64,000 nt of DNA from Proteromonas lacertae (Eukaryota > Sar > Bigyra > Opalinata > Proteromonadidae), in NCBI GenBank assembly GCA_002245135.1, contig NGBS01000023.1:1-64000 (forward strand), in the 5' to 3' direction. This document shows, piece by piece, positions 1-12,200 of the stretch. Both the position numbers and the translations under genes were made by a program. Positions within the stretch are counted from its first letter, which is position 1; each line of letters starts with the position of its first letter. The notes beneath the pieces are model-generated. The model did no database searches, had not been told where the DNA came from, and saw nothing but the letters and a program-made list of their open reading frames with translations.

Positions 1-88
1 TATTTAATTTACAGAAGAATATTCAATACTATGAGTATCAAGAATGTATGATTATAATATTTCATTGTATTTTTATTATTTTAATTAG

Positions 89-3000
89 GGATTTCATGTC
101 TTGAAATTGATGATAATAACAATCATTTTCATTGTCCATTTACAATAAAGGTAAAACAGCTAAGTGTTGGTGTGATCCTTTATATGAATATCAAGTACCA
201 GGACAATATTTTTACAGAAACTGTACAAATGTGTAAGTTTTGATCCAGCAGATCAAAAATGTGTTTGGAGTCCTCCTGATCTAAAAATTAATATAACACA
301 ATTAGATTTTTCTTTGGATTATTATTATGGATATGTGAAAGGTAATTTGATAATTAATGATTTATCACCAGTTCCTAAATTGTTTGCAGAAAAGTTTGTG
401 TATATTTTAGCATGTTGGACTGATAAAGAGATTGATTTTAATAAAAATCAGGATTGTAGATGGGCTGAGAATAGATATGTGAGAAAATTTGATTATCCAT
501 TTGAGAATAATACATTAGTTATTCCTATCAATCTTAATAGTTATTTTATTAATATGACTCACTTTACAATAATGATTTCTCGAAATGATAATGGCAGAGA
601 TTTATCTAGAGATAGAATGTATGATTACTATCATAAAAGTATATATATTTTTTTTATTTCATTTTTTATTTATATAGTTGATCATTGTCAAGCTCAAACT
701 CTATTAGATGGTTCATATGTTAAATATCCAGCATCTTATCCAGGAATAATAAACTCAACATGTAGTGCTTTCTTTATACCAATGCCAAATGTTACTTTTA
801 CAAGAGAATGTAAAGCAGATGGTTTTTGGGCTGATAATGAAGCTAAATGTTGGTTAGGACCAAGTGATGGTTCTGGAGAAAAATGTATTTATATATATAT
901 ATATATATATATTTCTATTTTCAATAGTGGATCGATTTATAATAGATATATCAAATTTAACATTTTCATGGAAAGATAAAAATAGAAAAGGACTAATTTT
1001 AAATGGTGTGTTTACTGTAACAGATATATTAAATGGAAGTTGTGCTTTTTGTCCAGATGATGTTACACTACAATATGGATTTACAACAACTCTAGGTGAT
1101 ATATTCTATGGAAATAATGTTAGAAATTATAAATATCCTCTTATAAATAATTCTTTTACTGTTGATCCACCAAATGAACAATATCCATTTGTTGATGATC
1201 TTTTTTATACATATTTTATGTTCAAATATGTATTGGAGAAGAAGGAGGTAGTTTATGTTCACTTGCTTTATCTCGTGTGAATAAAATAATAGGTTGTGCT
1301 ACTAAAATTTATAATGAAATCCGTTTGCCATATATATTAATGGATGAAAATGTTACTTATGGTTATTGTCCTGAAATATGGGTATATTCACAAGGCTTTC
1401 AACCGATAAAAGAATGTGGACCAGATGGTCAGTTTTTAGATATGCATCCAGATATTGAATATTGCTATTATGATGAACCAATTAGTATTCAATGGGATGT
1501 AAAAATGTATTTAATTGAAAATGACTATTTCAGAGTTGAAACTAATTATTGGGTAAGAGATAAACATGCTTGTAATTATACAAGACCATATAACAGTTAC
1601 CGTACAATGGATTTAGTAGGCAAACCAGGTGATGATTATTATTATTGTATAGCAATAATTACCTGCAGTGTGTGGAGAAGGTCATAATTATACTCATCAA
1701 TATCATAGACATCGTATTGATACGTATAAGAGAAGTAGTTACTGGCATATAAAGTTGTTAGGGCAAAAATAATTACTAATTACAAAGGTATAATTTGGGA
1801 TAAAGATAGGCAGTTGTATCTTTATCAGAATTATTATGGTTGTCCTCATTACGTTTGTGAATAGAATAACATTCAATTTTGGTAATAACTCAGAATATAG
1901 AACAGGAGATTGTGAATATTTCTCCAATGTGTGGAAGTTCAGAAAAACCAAAACTTCAATGCCTTGGTGATAAATGGGAAGAATTTAACACAAAATATTT
2001 CATGTAAGTTTGAAGAAAAGCATTTCGAAATTGAAGTAGTAGATTATGCAGCATCAGTGACAGAAGATGATTTAGCAAATTTGAATATTACATTGAAATT
2101 GATAGATCATGATAATTGTGGATTTGATTATAAACCAGATTATTTAAAATTAGAATATGAAATAGGTGAAAATCGATGGTATTATAATCACAGTACAATT
2201 GAAGATGTAAGTTATTGCTTTGAGAATGGAGAAACAATAATTAATATTTATAATCTCACAGCAAACAATACAGAAGAAATAGATTTTAAAGTTAGATTAT
2301 GGTATGATAATACCACAATGGTTTTAGCCAGTTTTAGAAGGAGTATATATTTCTATTGTTATATTTTATAATAGGATATTGGTGTCCATTTTCTACATAT
2401 AATTATGTAAGATGGGATAAAAGTCCATTTGGAGTTGTTCAAGGTTATTGTCAGCCATTCTTCAAGAATTCTTCTGATGCTGTTTTAACAAGAACATGTA
2501 GAAATGATGGTAATTGGGAAAATGATTATGTATCTGGTTGTTTAGAATTGGATTTACCATATTTTTCATTAGAATTTATTAACTTTGAAGGTATGTGGGT
2601 AAATGAAACTACAGGTCATTATAATATGTCATTTTCAGTTCATATTGTAAATACACTTTGTAGAATTATACCAAATTATGGTCATATTAGATTTGCATAT
2701 ACATTTTATGATTCTGATGAAATGGAAAGTTTTCAATTACCATATGTTAATACAAGTATATGTAATACAAAAGCCAGTTATAGCTATACAATATTTGCAG
2801 ATATACCTCCATCTATAAAATCAAATTATACACCTTCATGCCAAAGTGTGTTTTGCAACAAAAATATGAAATATGTGTTCATCCCAGAACTGAAGATGAT
2901 GTTTGTATATTTATATTCTTTTTTATTTTTATTTAATAGTAATAAGATGTATTGGAGATGAAGAATACAATGCAACTTGGCCAAGTCAATTGGTTGGATT

Positions 3001-6000
3001 AAAAGCGAATGGTACTTGTATTGAAGATCATGTATATGATGGACTTGATTTATATCCATCAAGAACTTGTGGTGCTAGAAATAAATGGACAAAACCAAAA
3101 ATTACCATGTCGACCAATGGTTACACCTACTTTTGAATTTGATTTTAGTCATGTTACAACCTACTTAGAAAGTGATGATAGAACTGTTTCATTGAATGGC
3201 ACAATATTTGTTAGAGATTTGAATTTATGTGAAAAATATAAACCATATGTTTATCTTCAGTATTATATATCTGGTAAAGAAAATGATTATGGAGATGATA
3301 TATGGAGAGTAGACTATTGTTTTAAGAATAATGTTTTTGCAATTGATTATATAGATTTTCAAGAGATTGATGTTCTATATTTCAACGCTAGAATCTGTAT
3401 TGATGATATTTGTGAAGAAGTAATTCAAACATACAGTCAATTTTTATTTTGTACAGCTGATTATTCATATGAGAATATTGTTTGGCCAAATTCTGTTCCA
3501 GGTAATTATACAAAAACCATGTGGTGAACCATCTGGTTGGTTAGGTCCAGAAGAATTTCCAACAAGAGAATGTTATAGAAATGGAACATGGTCAAAATTG
3601 CCATATACATGTTATTTACCAAATCATTGGTGTCAAGCTGTTACAAGAGATAATGCGATATGGCCATTATCAATTCCAAAGATTTCATATGGTCGATGTA
3701 TTGATAATTATGTGAGTGTTGGACCAAATGGCAGACCAATGAGATTATGTACTGAAGATGGTCAATGGAGTACATTATACTATCCTTGTTATACAAATGA
3801 TGTGAAATATGTAAAGATATCAATAAAATATGTTGATAGTACAATTGAGATAATAGATTCCATGTGAATGGTAAGATTCAAATGGTATATACTAATGATA
3901 CATGTCGTTCAAATGGTGATTATTTGAATATATTATTAAATGCAACAGGAAAATTTGGTGTAGTTGATCCAAGTTATTATGAATTAGGATCAATTCTATT
4001 CAAATGTTCACTTGGTGTTATTTATGAAGCTGATTTACCTGATTCTATTTATTTGAATCCTCCAGATAATGAAATTGAAATAGCTATTAATTTAGATGAT
4101 GGTGTATTAGACAAAGATAGTAAAATATTAGGTTGTTCTAAAGATGAATATTTAAATTCATTTTGGAATACTTCTCATTTTGGTATATCCTATGGAACAT
4201 GTGATGAAGGATTTATGTCTGATGGTGTTAATGGTAAACCTTCTCGATTGTGTAATAATGATGGCAAATGGGATCTGAAGTGAATGATACATGCTATAAA
4301 CCAACATATCAAGATTTAAAGTTTAATTTTGAGTATATGTCTAAATTTGTTGATGATGATACAAATTCCTTCTGTGTTTCTAATTTCATAATGTTTGATC
4401 ATGTAGGATTATGTCCAGAAGCAGAGAAAGTGTTTGAATTACAATTGTTTTATAGATTTGGTAATGAAACAGTAGATAAACAATATGGAACACAAACTGT
4501 GGAGTATATATGTGAAGATACAATAAGATTTTATTCACCAGATGTTTGTATTTATTCACATTCATCCAACAATATAACATTTACATTATATGCAGATGGA
4601 AATCCATCCATCAATACAAATGTAATAATAGGTTGTGCAGAGATAAAAGAAGGTCGTAATAATTGGTATTCATCATTAGTTGATATACAAGAAGGTTTTT
4701 GTGATGAAGGTGGTTATATATCTGAAGGTATAACAGGTCGACCAATTAGAGAATGTCTAAGTAGTGGTGAATGGGGACCTATTTCTTACCAATGTATTTT
4801 ACCTGAGTATAAATTCTATACAATCAATGTAACTGATTCATTTGTGAAAGCTGTAGAAGATGAGTTTTGTTTAGTTACTATTGATGTTAATTATTTTAAA
4901 GAAGATTGTAATGGAACAGTTTATAATTATCAAATCTACTATTCTTCATCAAATACAACAACCAACTTAGAATTCTATAACAATTTTACATTTAATTGTT
5001 TAGCATCAAGGAATTATCATATAAAACCAGATGGTGATGCTTGTATAAGTGGAAAGTATAATAAAGTAACATTATGGTTATATAATGATATTGATTATAT
5101 AATGAATACAACTGTAGATACTGGTTGTCATATTCAGTCATTATCTCATGCTTATTTTAATAATTCAATATTTGATCAAGAAATAGAAGGAGTATGTGAA
5201 GAAACATATTTAGCAATGAGTGAAAATAGCAAACCAAAAGCGAAATGTCAAAATAACAAATTGTTAACAATAATTGACACTTGCTATGCTGATGATTTTT
5301 ACACTAGTCGAATGGATGTAAATGATTTAGAAGTCTCAATAGCATATGATAGTAAATTCTGTATAAATAAAGAGATTCATATTTCAATTGAAGATGAATG
5401 TCGTGATCCACAAGCACCAATAAAATTGCAACTATTCTATGAAGTAGAGAAAGGCGAATTAATAAAATATAGTGATATTGATTATAAATGTGAAACATCT
5501 CAACTAATAAGTAATTTATGTTTCAATTCATCAATTTACAATGAAATCAAATGGTTTTTGTATTATGAAGATGAATTATTAGATAATAAGACAATGATAT
5601 TAGGATGTAAACCATATAGAAGAGAGAGATTTGAATTACCAAGTAGTACATTTGGTTATAATGTCAGTAGTTGTTCAGAAGGATATGTATATAAAGGAGA
5701 AGAGGATAAACCAAAAGGTATTTGTAATAAAGATGGTGTATATGAGAATGTCACTTCCAAATGTTTTATACCAACATATATGGATACAAAATTTGAGTTA
5801 AAGAATCTGACTGTTTCATTACCTGTAGATATTAATAACACCTTCTCAGTAGGTGGAATGTTTGTTACAATTCGAAATGGTTTATGTGATAATGTGAGTG
5901 TTGAATTGAGTTTGTCAATTTATTATCAATATGAAGAAAGTGATGATGAAGAGACTTATTTCTTTTCAAACTTTACCTATCATTGTAGTGAAGGTGTTAT

Positions 6001-7123
6001 ATCAACTCATAGATTTACAGATCCTTTAATGGTGAATGGTAGTTTATATAACAATATAACCCTATTGTTAAGATATGAAGATACATTAATTAGCAAAAGC
6101 AGTTTAGTATTAGGATGTAAAGCAACAGAAGATGAATCAAGTATTTGGGAGAATTCATTATTAGGTGATGAAATAAATGGAACATGTAAAGAAGGATATG
6201 AACTTGAAAATCAGTTAATTCCACCTTGTCGTGTATGTCATAGAAATGCATCTTATGGTTATATAATGAATGAATGTCGAAAGATATCCTTACCAAAACA
6301 AAAGAACAGTCTTCCATTAATAATTGGATTATCTTTAGGATTTTTCTTTTTATTATTATTGCTGTTATTGCTGTTAATGTATGTTTATAAGAAATATCGA
6401 GATAGTCAAAAAGAAAAAGCAATGAAAACAGTTATACCATCAGATGCTGATATTTCGTTTAGAACATTACCAAGTAGTGATAGTATTGCATTTAACAAAT
6501 CAAATTCTTCATCATCAGATGATGGTAATTCAAAAGCATTAACTCCCACATTATTTACTAATCCTGTGAAAATGCCAAATAAGAGAAATATACAATTAAA
6601 ACCAATTGAAAAGCAGAATAAACCAGTGTTAACTTATGTTCCAAAGAAAAATGCATTTGATACATTTATGTCAGCTAGAAATGATACTACTGTAAATGAA
6701 AGTGATTTAACATTGAAAGTTAATAATAATAATGAAAAAGAAGATGAATTTGAATATAAAACAAATGTAAATCACAATAATTCAATTCATAATAATAATA
6801 GTAATAATAAGAGCGAAAGTGAAAGTGAAAGTGGTAGTGAAAGTGATAATTCTACTACACCATTTATACCAAAAACATTACCAAGAGCTCCACCTAAATT
6901 AAATCCAATCTTGCCAAGAAGAAATCCATTATTAAACAATTCAACAAATCTGACTGATCCAATTGCAATCTTAAACCAAGGTGTGTCTACCAATTTGAAT
7001 CCTGTTAATTCTTTCAGTAGATTGCCAAGACAATTACCTAAACTAAACTCTAATCCATTAAAACAAAATCCAATCACAAATATTCGTCCAAATGAATTGA
7101 AAAAGAAGCAGATGCTTGATTAG
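89..7123 (+). CDS. Large sushi-like cysteine-repeat surface protein, type I membrane, 5' part frame-disrupted
   Basis: A reading direction rich in Cys, Asn and Tyr runs from before the window to a TAG at 7123. It is built from repeats of roughly 150-200 residues, each ending in a short block of the form G-x-C-x-E-G-(F/Y)...G-x-P-x-x-x-C-x-x-x-G-x-W...C, which resembles a sushi/CCP module. The clean part is 4268-7123 (951 residues), with four such blocks, one hydrophobic helix at about residues 681-703 (very Leu-rich) followed by Tyr-Lys-Lys-Tyr-Arg, then a cytoplasmic tail of about 240 residues rich in Ser, Asn and Pro. Introns are visible at about 642-680, 884-928, 2343-2374 and 2906-2940. 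Between introns the first 4.2 kb needs at least seven single-base shifts to stay in frame (near 225, 1225, 1665, 2860, 3105, 3515, 3865, 4275). Likely an adhesin or receptor at the cell surface; the ligand is unknown. Start lies upstream of the window. Confidence 0.7.
642..680 (+). other. Short spliceosomal intron in the sushi-like gene
   Basis: A GTATATAT start, T-rich middle and TATATAG end interrupt the coding frame between a block ending Asp-Tyr-Tyr-His-Lys and one starting Val-Asp-His-Cys. Removing it joins two blocks of the same cysteine-repeat style. It is typical of introns throughout the window. Confidence 0.65.
2343..2374 (+). other. Short spliceosomal intron, 32 nt
   Basis: GTATATAT at the left edge and ATAATAG at the right edge. 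Splicing joins a Phe-Arg-Arg segment to Gly-Tyr-Trp-Cys, the start of the next cysteine block, without changing frame. Confidence 0.7.
6310..6380 (+). other. Transmembrane segment of the surface protein
   Basis: This stretch encodes an unbroken hydrophobic run (Leu-Pro-Leu-Ile-Ile-Gly-Leu-Ser-Leu-Gly-Phe followed by nine Leu and Met) flanked inside by Tyr-Lys-Lys-Tyr-Arg. The charged side is C-terminal, which predicts the cysteine repeats outside and the Ser/Asn/Pro-rich tail inside the cell. Confidence 0.8.
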
Positions 7124-7255
7124 AAAAGATTATTATTATTTTATTCATATATTTTTATATGATTGTGTGATTTTTATAATAGATATAATAACCTCTTTGT
7201 AAGAATCACCATGTAAGAAACATCATAATAAAAAATATTTTGCCGTTTCATTAAA

Positions 7256-7795
7256 ATGTGTGATTCAAGTAAAGATATCAAAGATGAATATGTATATTAT
7301 AATAGTTATAGTTCTTTAACTATAGAGTGCTGCTTTAACATATTATCAAATACATAAAGATAAACGACCATTCGACAAACTGTTAATCCATCTTGATTCT
7401 ATATGTACACCTTTTCTAGAGAAAATTTATGGTATAAAAGAAATATATTTTATGTTCAATTAGCAAATAATTATGAAGTATCTGAATGGCAATCATTTTA
7501 TTTAAAGTTATGGTCAGAGAACACATCAAAAAATGACATTGGAGGTAATTCGTTGTTGTTTAGATTAGGTTCAACAGATATTCCCATATTTCAGGAATAT
7601 TTTAAACCATTTGGTGGTAGAGTGAGTATGACTAGTTTTATTGAATTTGTCTGCACATTTGTTTTCTTCACTGCTGAACAAATTCTTCCTTTGTTACTTA
7701 CAATTTCAAATGTCAAGAGTAACCGACTGATAACAGCAGTATACATTTGTATATATAATAAACATATAATATTAAAAAGAATACTATTATATTAA
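7256..7795 (+). pseudogene. EF-hand-like protein, truncated and frame-broken copy
   Basis: An ATG at 7256 lies 4 nt after a promoter-like motif. After a probable intron ending near 7324, coding resumes as a Lys-Arg-Pro-Phe-Asp-Lys-Leu-Leu block and is broken near 7460, where one missing T would restore the frame into Leu-Ala-Asn-Asn-Tyr-Glu-Val. The body matches the neighbouring minus-strand gene (7815-8892): both share Tyr-Leu-x-Leu-Trp-Ser-x-Asn and Phe-Val-Cys-x-Phe-Val-Phe followed by Gln-Ile-Leu. Both have a GTATA donor at the equivalent place, but here the second exon is absent and the convergent neighbour begins. The helix-loop-helix spacing suggests a degenerate EF-hand pair; that is inference. 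Probably a pseudogene or a truncated paralogue. Confidence 0.45.
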
Positions 7796-7814
7796 CATAA
7801 ATTGAATAAACATC

Positions 7815-8892
7815 TTATAAAATTGGAGTAATCTTTGTACTTGAAGTAAATGGCTTTACAGGAGAGAGTGTGGAATTATGAAGTGATTTATTCATTGCCA
7901 AGATACTTGATCTTTTATTCAAAGTTCTAGTTTTTGATCTAACACTATTCATTATTCTACTTGATTGTAAAGTCTGCTGTCTATAGCCATATCCATTTGT
8001 TTGTTTCATTACAAGGACTAAATTATCTGTTGATTGTTCAGTTGGTTTTGGAAGAATATAGTCATAATATAATGGAGGTAATTCATAAGTAAATAATAAT
8101 CTTCTTATTTTTCCACATATTGGTTCTTTTTGCTGTTCTAATATTCTTGTTGGATCTTCCGTATAATACTTCTGTCTTTTTAATATAGTGTTGTACATTT
8201 CATATGATAAAATCAATTGGATAAATGACATTTTTACTGAAAAGATAGTAGATTGCAATGATATTGATTGAGTTAAAAACTGAATAAAAGCTTTGATTGA
8301 ATAAGCTTCTTCTGAACTACATTTTATTAAATTAGGGATTTCATATATTATACTCAAAATTTGCTCTATTTTCACAACAAAACAAAGTAATTGCGCTAGG
8401 ATCATAAATGTTCTTAAATAGACCAATTACATTAAACAATTGAGACTAATTATGATAAAAATGAAATAAAATATACTTTAGTTATAATTAAATTGCTATG
8501 AATTTGCAAACATGATAAAAGATAAGATAAGATTTGTTGAGGATTTAAAAACACAAACATACACACGAACTGAAAAAAAGAATCATAATACACTTCTTCT
8601 ATTAAAATAATACTTATAACCATACCAGTATCAAAGAAAGAAAGTAAAAGCTCCTCTTTTAAATCAATATATGAATATTTTAATTGATTAATTGTGATAT
8701 ACTCTTTTTCTGAGTTATGAGACCATAATACCAAATAGGCTTCAAATATACAGTTAATTTCATAATGATTTACTACAGAAATTGAAAACATATTTATACA
8801 CATAAATGTCTGTGCCATTAAATAGCTTATACCTGATAAAGGGAAGAGTAAATCAACTGGTTTTTTTCTCTGGATCTTTGTCCTATGTTCAT
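7815..8892 (-). CDS. EF-hand-like hypothetical protein, two main exons
   Basis: The first exon block (about 8818 to 8479) encodes a helical domain with Tyr-Leu-Val-Leu-Trp and Phe-Phe-Gln-Phe-Val-Cys-Met-Phe-Val-Phe. The second (8426 to 7815, about 200 residues) ends in a basic Ser/Thr-rich tail. A candidate initiator ATG is at 8892, but reading from it needs either a 23-nt intron (GTATAAG...CACAG, 8839-8817) or one extra A in a run of seven near 8860 to join the conserved body. The intron between the blocks starts GTATAT near 8474; its acceptor is unresolved. It is a diverged, inverted paralogue of 7256-7795. I do not recognise the family; the pattern 'F-x-x-F-V-x-x-x-F' after an acidic loop is EF-hand-like, as in calcineurin-B-type proteins, but canonical Ca-binding Asp residues are missing. 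Confidence 0.5.
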
Positions 8893-9274
8893 ACGCAAAT
8901 GACTAGTTCATAATATATAAAGAATACTAGTTCATTTCTTGTAGGGTTTAAAAAAGTATTATCGCTAGTTGATGAATTTAAGGAAAATTTTATCGAAGAC
9001 TTCATCAAACAACCTAAAAAGAAAAGAATCGAAAAGTCATTTAATATCAGTTACACAATTTTAATTGACACGCATTCATGATTCAGTAAAATTATCCATT
9101 TAATAAATCCAAATACTAGTAAAAATGTTCATTTCTGTGATATATAAAGTAATCGTCAAAATCAAAATTCTAATTTAAGTATTTTTTACATAAATGTATA
9201 TCAAATTTAATTATTTTTTCACAATAAAAATATGAAATAAATCGATAAAATCATAAACAATAATGACATATTAT
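8893..9274. other. Intergenic spacer between EF-hand-like gene and ABC transporter 3' end
   Basis: No coding signal on either strand. It holds two close direct copies of ACTAGTTCAT (about 8911 and 8936) and is otherwise A+T-rich. It includes the promoter side of the 7815-8892 gene and the downstream side of the minus-strand ABC transporter. Confidence 0.5.
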
Positions 9275-12200
9275 TTAAGGCAAATACCTTACAAATAACA
9301 GAGACACTGCCATAGCAATTCTACTAACAAACAAATATGCAACTGTTCCTAAAAAAAATTCCCATCGTTTATCAAAATGTAAATCTAAAACATTAGTTAA
9401 ATAGAAATTTATATCAACAGTCTATCAATATATAAATATATACATATACTACTCCTGTTGGTAATGTTAGATTTGTACAAATACTACTATCACAATGTAA
9501 TTGTGTTGTACTAACATCAGTGAAGAAGAAATTTATTGGATTAATGTAGTTTAAAACTTGAAAGAAACTAACTAAATCTTTATTGGGAATAATGAATCCT
9601 GAAATACAATTCATTAAAAGTAAGAAAGCCATTGTTCCAAATAACGAAATCTATTGAATAGAATAAATAAATATAACAAATACTTGAATAGATGGTGAAG
9701 TAAATGCAATCCATTGACCCAAATATGCAGTAAATAATAGAAATGCAAAATAGAATAATAAAAACTGTAAAACTTTACTTATATCTGAAGAATATCCAAC
9801 CATTGGATAAATAATTGCAGTACCAACCACACAACATAATAAAGAATATGGGATTTCACTAATTGTAAATGAATGAAGTACTGCAAATGGTGATACTAAA
9901 TGTTTATCAATATCTCTATAAATAGAATTTCTTTCTGAAGCTAAAGCAGGTAATGCAGCAACAGCAGAAAATACACCAATAAATAACGAACAAGAAAATA
10001 AGGAAGACATGAATGATGTAACACCTGATACTGTGTCTGGTATTGTTTGATAATATAAACCACCTAATACTAGACTAATGAACATTGTTACGATTAATCT
10101 TGATAAACTGTAAGAACTTGATCTCCAATAGAATTTGGCTATTTTTCTTGAATAGTAGTATATTTGAGTTGTTAGTGATGTCATATATTTAGGATAATTC
10201 AGTTTAGGAAGATTATTTCCTTGTCTTATTAAATATTCTATTTCTTCTTCATTAGCTTTCTTTAATTCACTATTTTCATAATTTTCAGCATAACTTTTGA
10301 AGGATATACTTGTACCAGCTCCAGTTATTTCTAATATCCAACTTGCAGGATTCTTACCATCTTGTAAACGAGGTATTTCTTCTATTTCATGGAAATAATT
10401 AACCAATTTAACACCATTCATTCCTGTATCACCTAAATAAACAGTTCTACCACCACTTTCTAATAACAAAATATTACTAAATAATTGAAATATCTCAAAA
10501 GATGGTTGATGGATTGTACAAACTACACATTTTCCATATTCCGAAATTCTGTTCAATACTTTTACTACCATCAATGCACTTTTACTATCTAAACCAGTAG
10601 TTGGTTCATCTAAGAATAATATTGCTGGATCTGCTACTAGCTCAATACCTGTCATTATCAATTTACGAATTGCCATTGAAATACCACTTCCTGGATTGCC
10701 AATAATTATCTTACGATAATCTTCTAATGATAATACTTTTACTACTTCATCTACTTTTGCTCTAACTTCATCATCATTTAACTTTGAATTTAATCTCAAT
10801 CTTGCATTGAAAAACAATACTTCTTCTACAGTCTCTTTAGTTGGTAAATTATCAGCTTGTTCAACATAACCTAATACATGACTTTGTGTATTTAATGACA
10901 ATTTTTGTCCATTGAATAATATATCACCTGTTACTTTTGTCTTTGTGGATGTATGTGATAATGCATCTAATAAGGTACTCTTACCAGCACCACTTGCTCC
11001 CATTAAAGCTGTTAATGTGCCTGGTTTTGCATATCCACTAATATTATATAACAACTGTTTTTCACCTTTTAGTGTATTAACAAATACATTTACATTCTTC
11101 CATACTAATGATACACCTTCATTTATACTTGATGCATTTTGTACATCTTCAGCTTCATCAACATCTATTTCTTTATCAGTAGCTACTATGGAGTATTCAG
11201 CAGCCCATTTACGACATTGCAATACAAATATAGTTAATATAGTAACTAATAGAAAATAAATAAAATATAAATATATAATATATATACATATGAAATGCAT
11301 CACTACCAAAATAACAAACCATTTCCACATATCTTTATCATCAGTAGGAAAGGACATTGTAGCTAAATTTGCAGGACCAGTAACTCCATAATCACCACTT
11401 AAGAATTCATTAACAGCTAATATTTTATGTCCATAACTTAGTGGATTAATATAATAGATCCATCTTAATATCCATGATATTTTATCATAAGGAACAGAAT
11501 AACCAGTGAAATTTGACATTATAAATATCATTAGAGGTAATGTTCCTAGAGCTACAAATTCGCTAGAGAAGCCAAACATAAATAATCTAAATAACGGTGT
11601 AACAGCAAATGCTATAGCAATACCACATAAACAAAATAGTATAAAATGTTTATAACTATGAGAAACAGATAATTCTGAAATAAAATAAATTGGAATCCCA
11701 CAAAACAGTGGTTGTAATATCATAAAAGGCCATTGTACAACCATAGATGATAAAACAAAGGTTGGAATTGAGAAATATTTACCTGTTATTTGTTTAGCTA
11801 AAACTCTACGTTGTTCTAATACAGAACCAAATTCAGCAACTGGTCCAAGTGTCATTAAAATTAAATAGAATAAAAATACACCATATACAGTTAATTTATT
11901 TTCTAAACTGGTAATATCATAGAATACAAATCCAATAAATACACCAGCTATTAAATAACCAAGCATAACACCAATAAGGTAGAATTTATCACGAAGTACC
12001 AATTTAGATTGTCTTTTGAATATTGTATATAACATAGAGAAGAAAGATAATGAATATTTTGAAGTATAAATACCTTTTTCTCTTCCTGATTCTAAAGACT
12101 GCATTTCGTATCTTTTAGATCTTGATATAGCTTTTTCTACATTACTATAATAACCAGAACTTTCATAGTAATGTATTAATTCATATTTCTTTATAAAACT

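Noticed and set aside
89-4290. Programmed ribosomal frameshifting in the surface-protein gene
   Set aside because: The breaks lie at varied sequences and in both directions, with no shared slippery site or stop context. Decay or homopolymer error is simpler.
6780-7080. Leu/Ser-rich open frame on the minus strand
   Set aside because: It is the antisense of Asn- and Ser/Glu-rich low-complexity codons in the tail of the surface protein.
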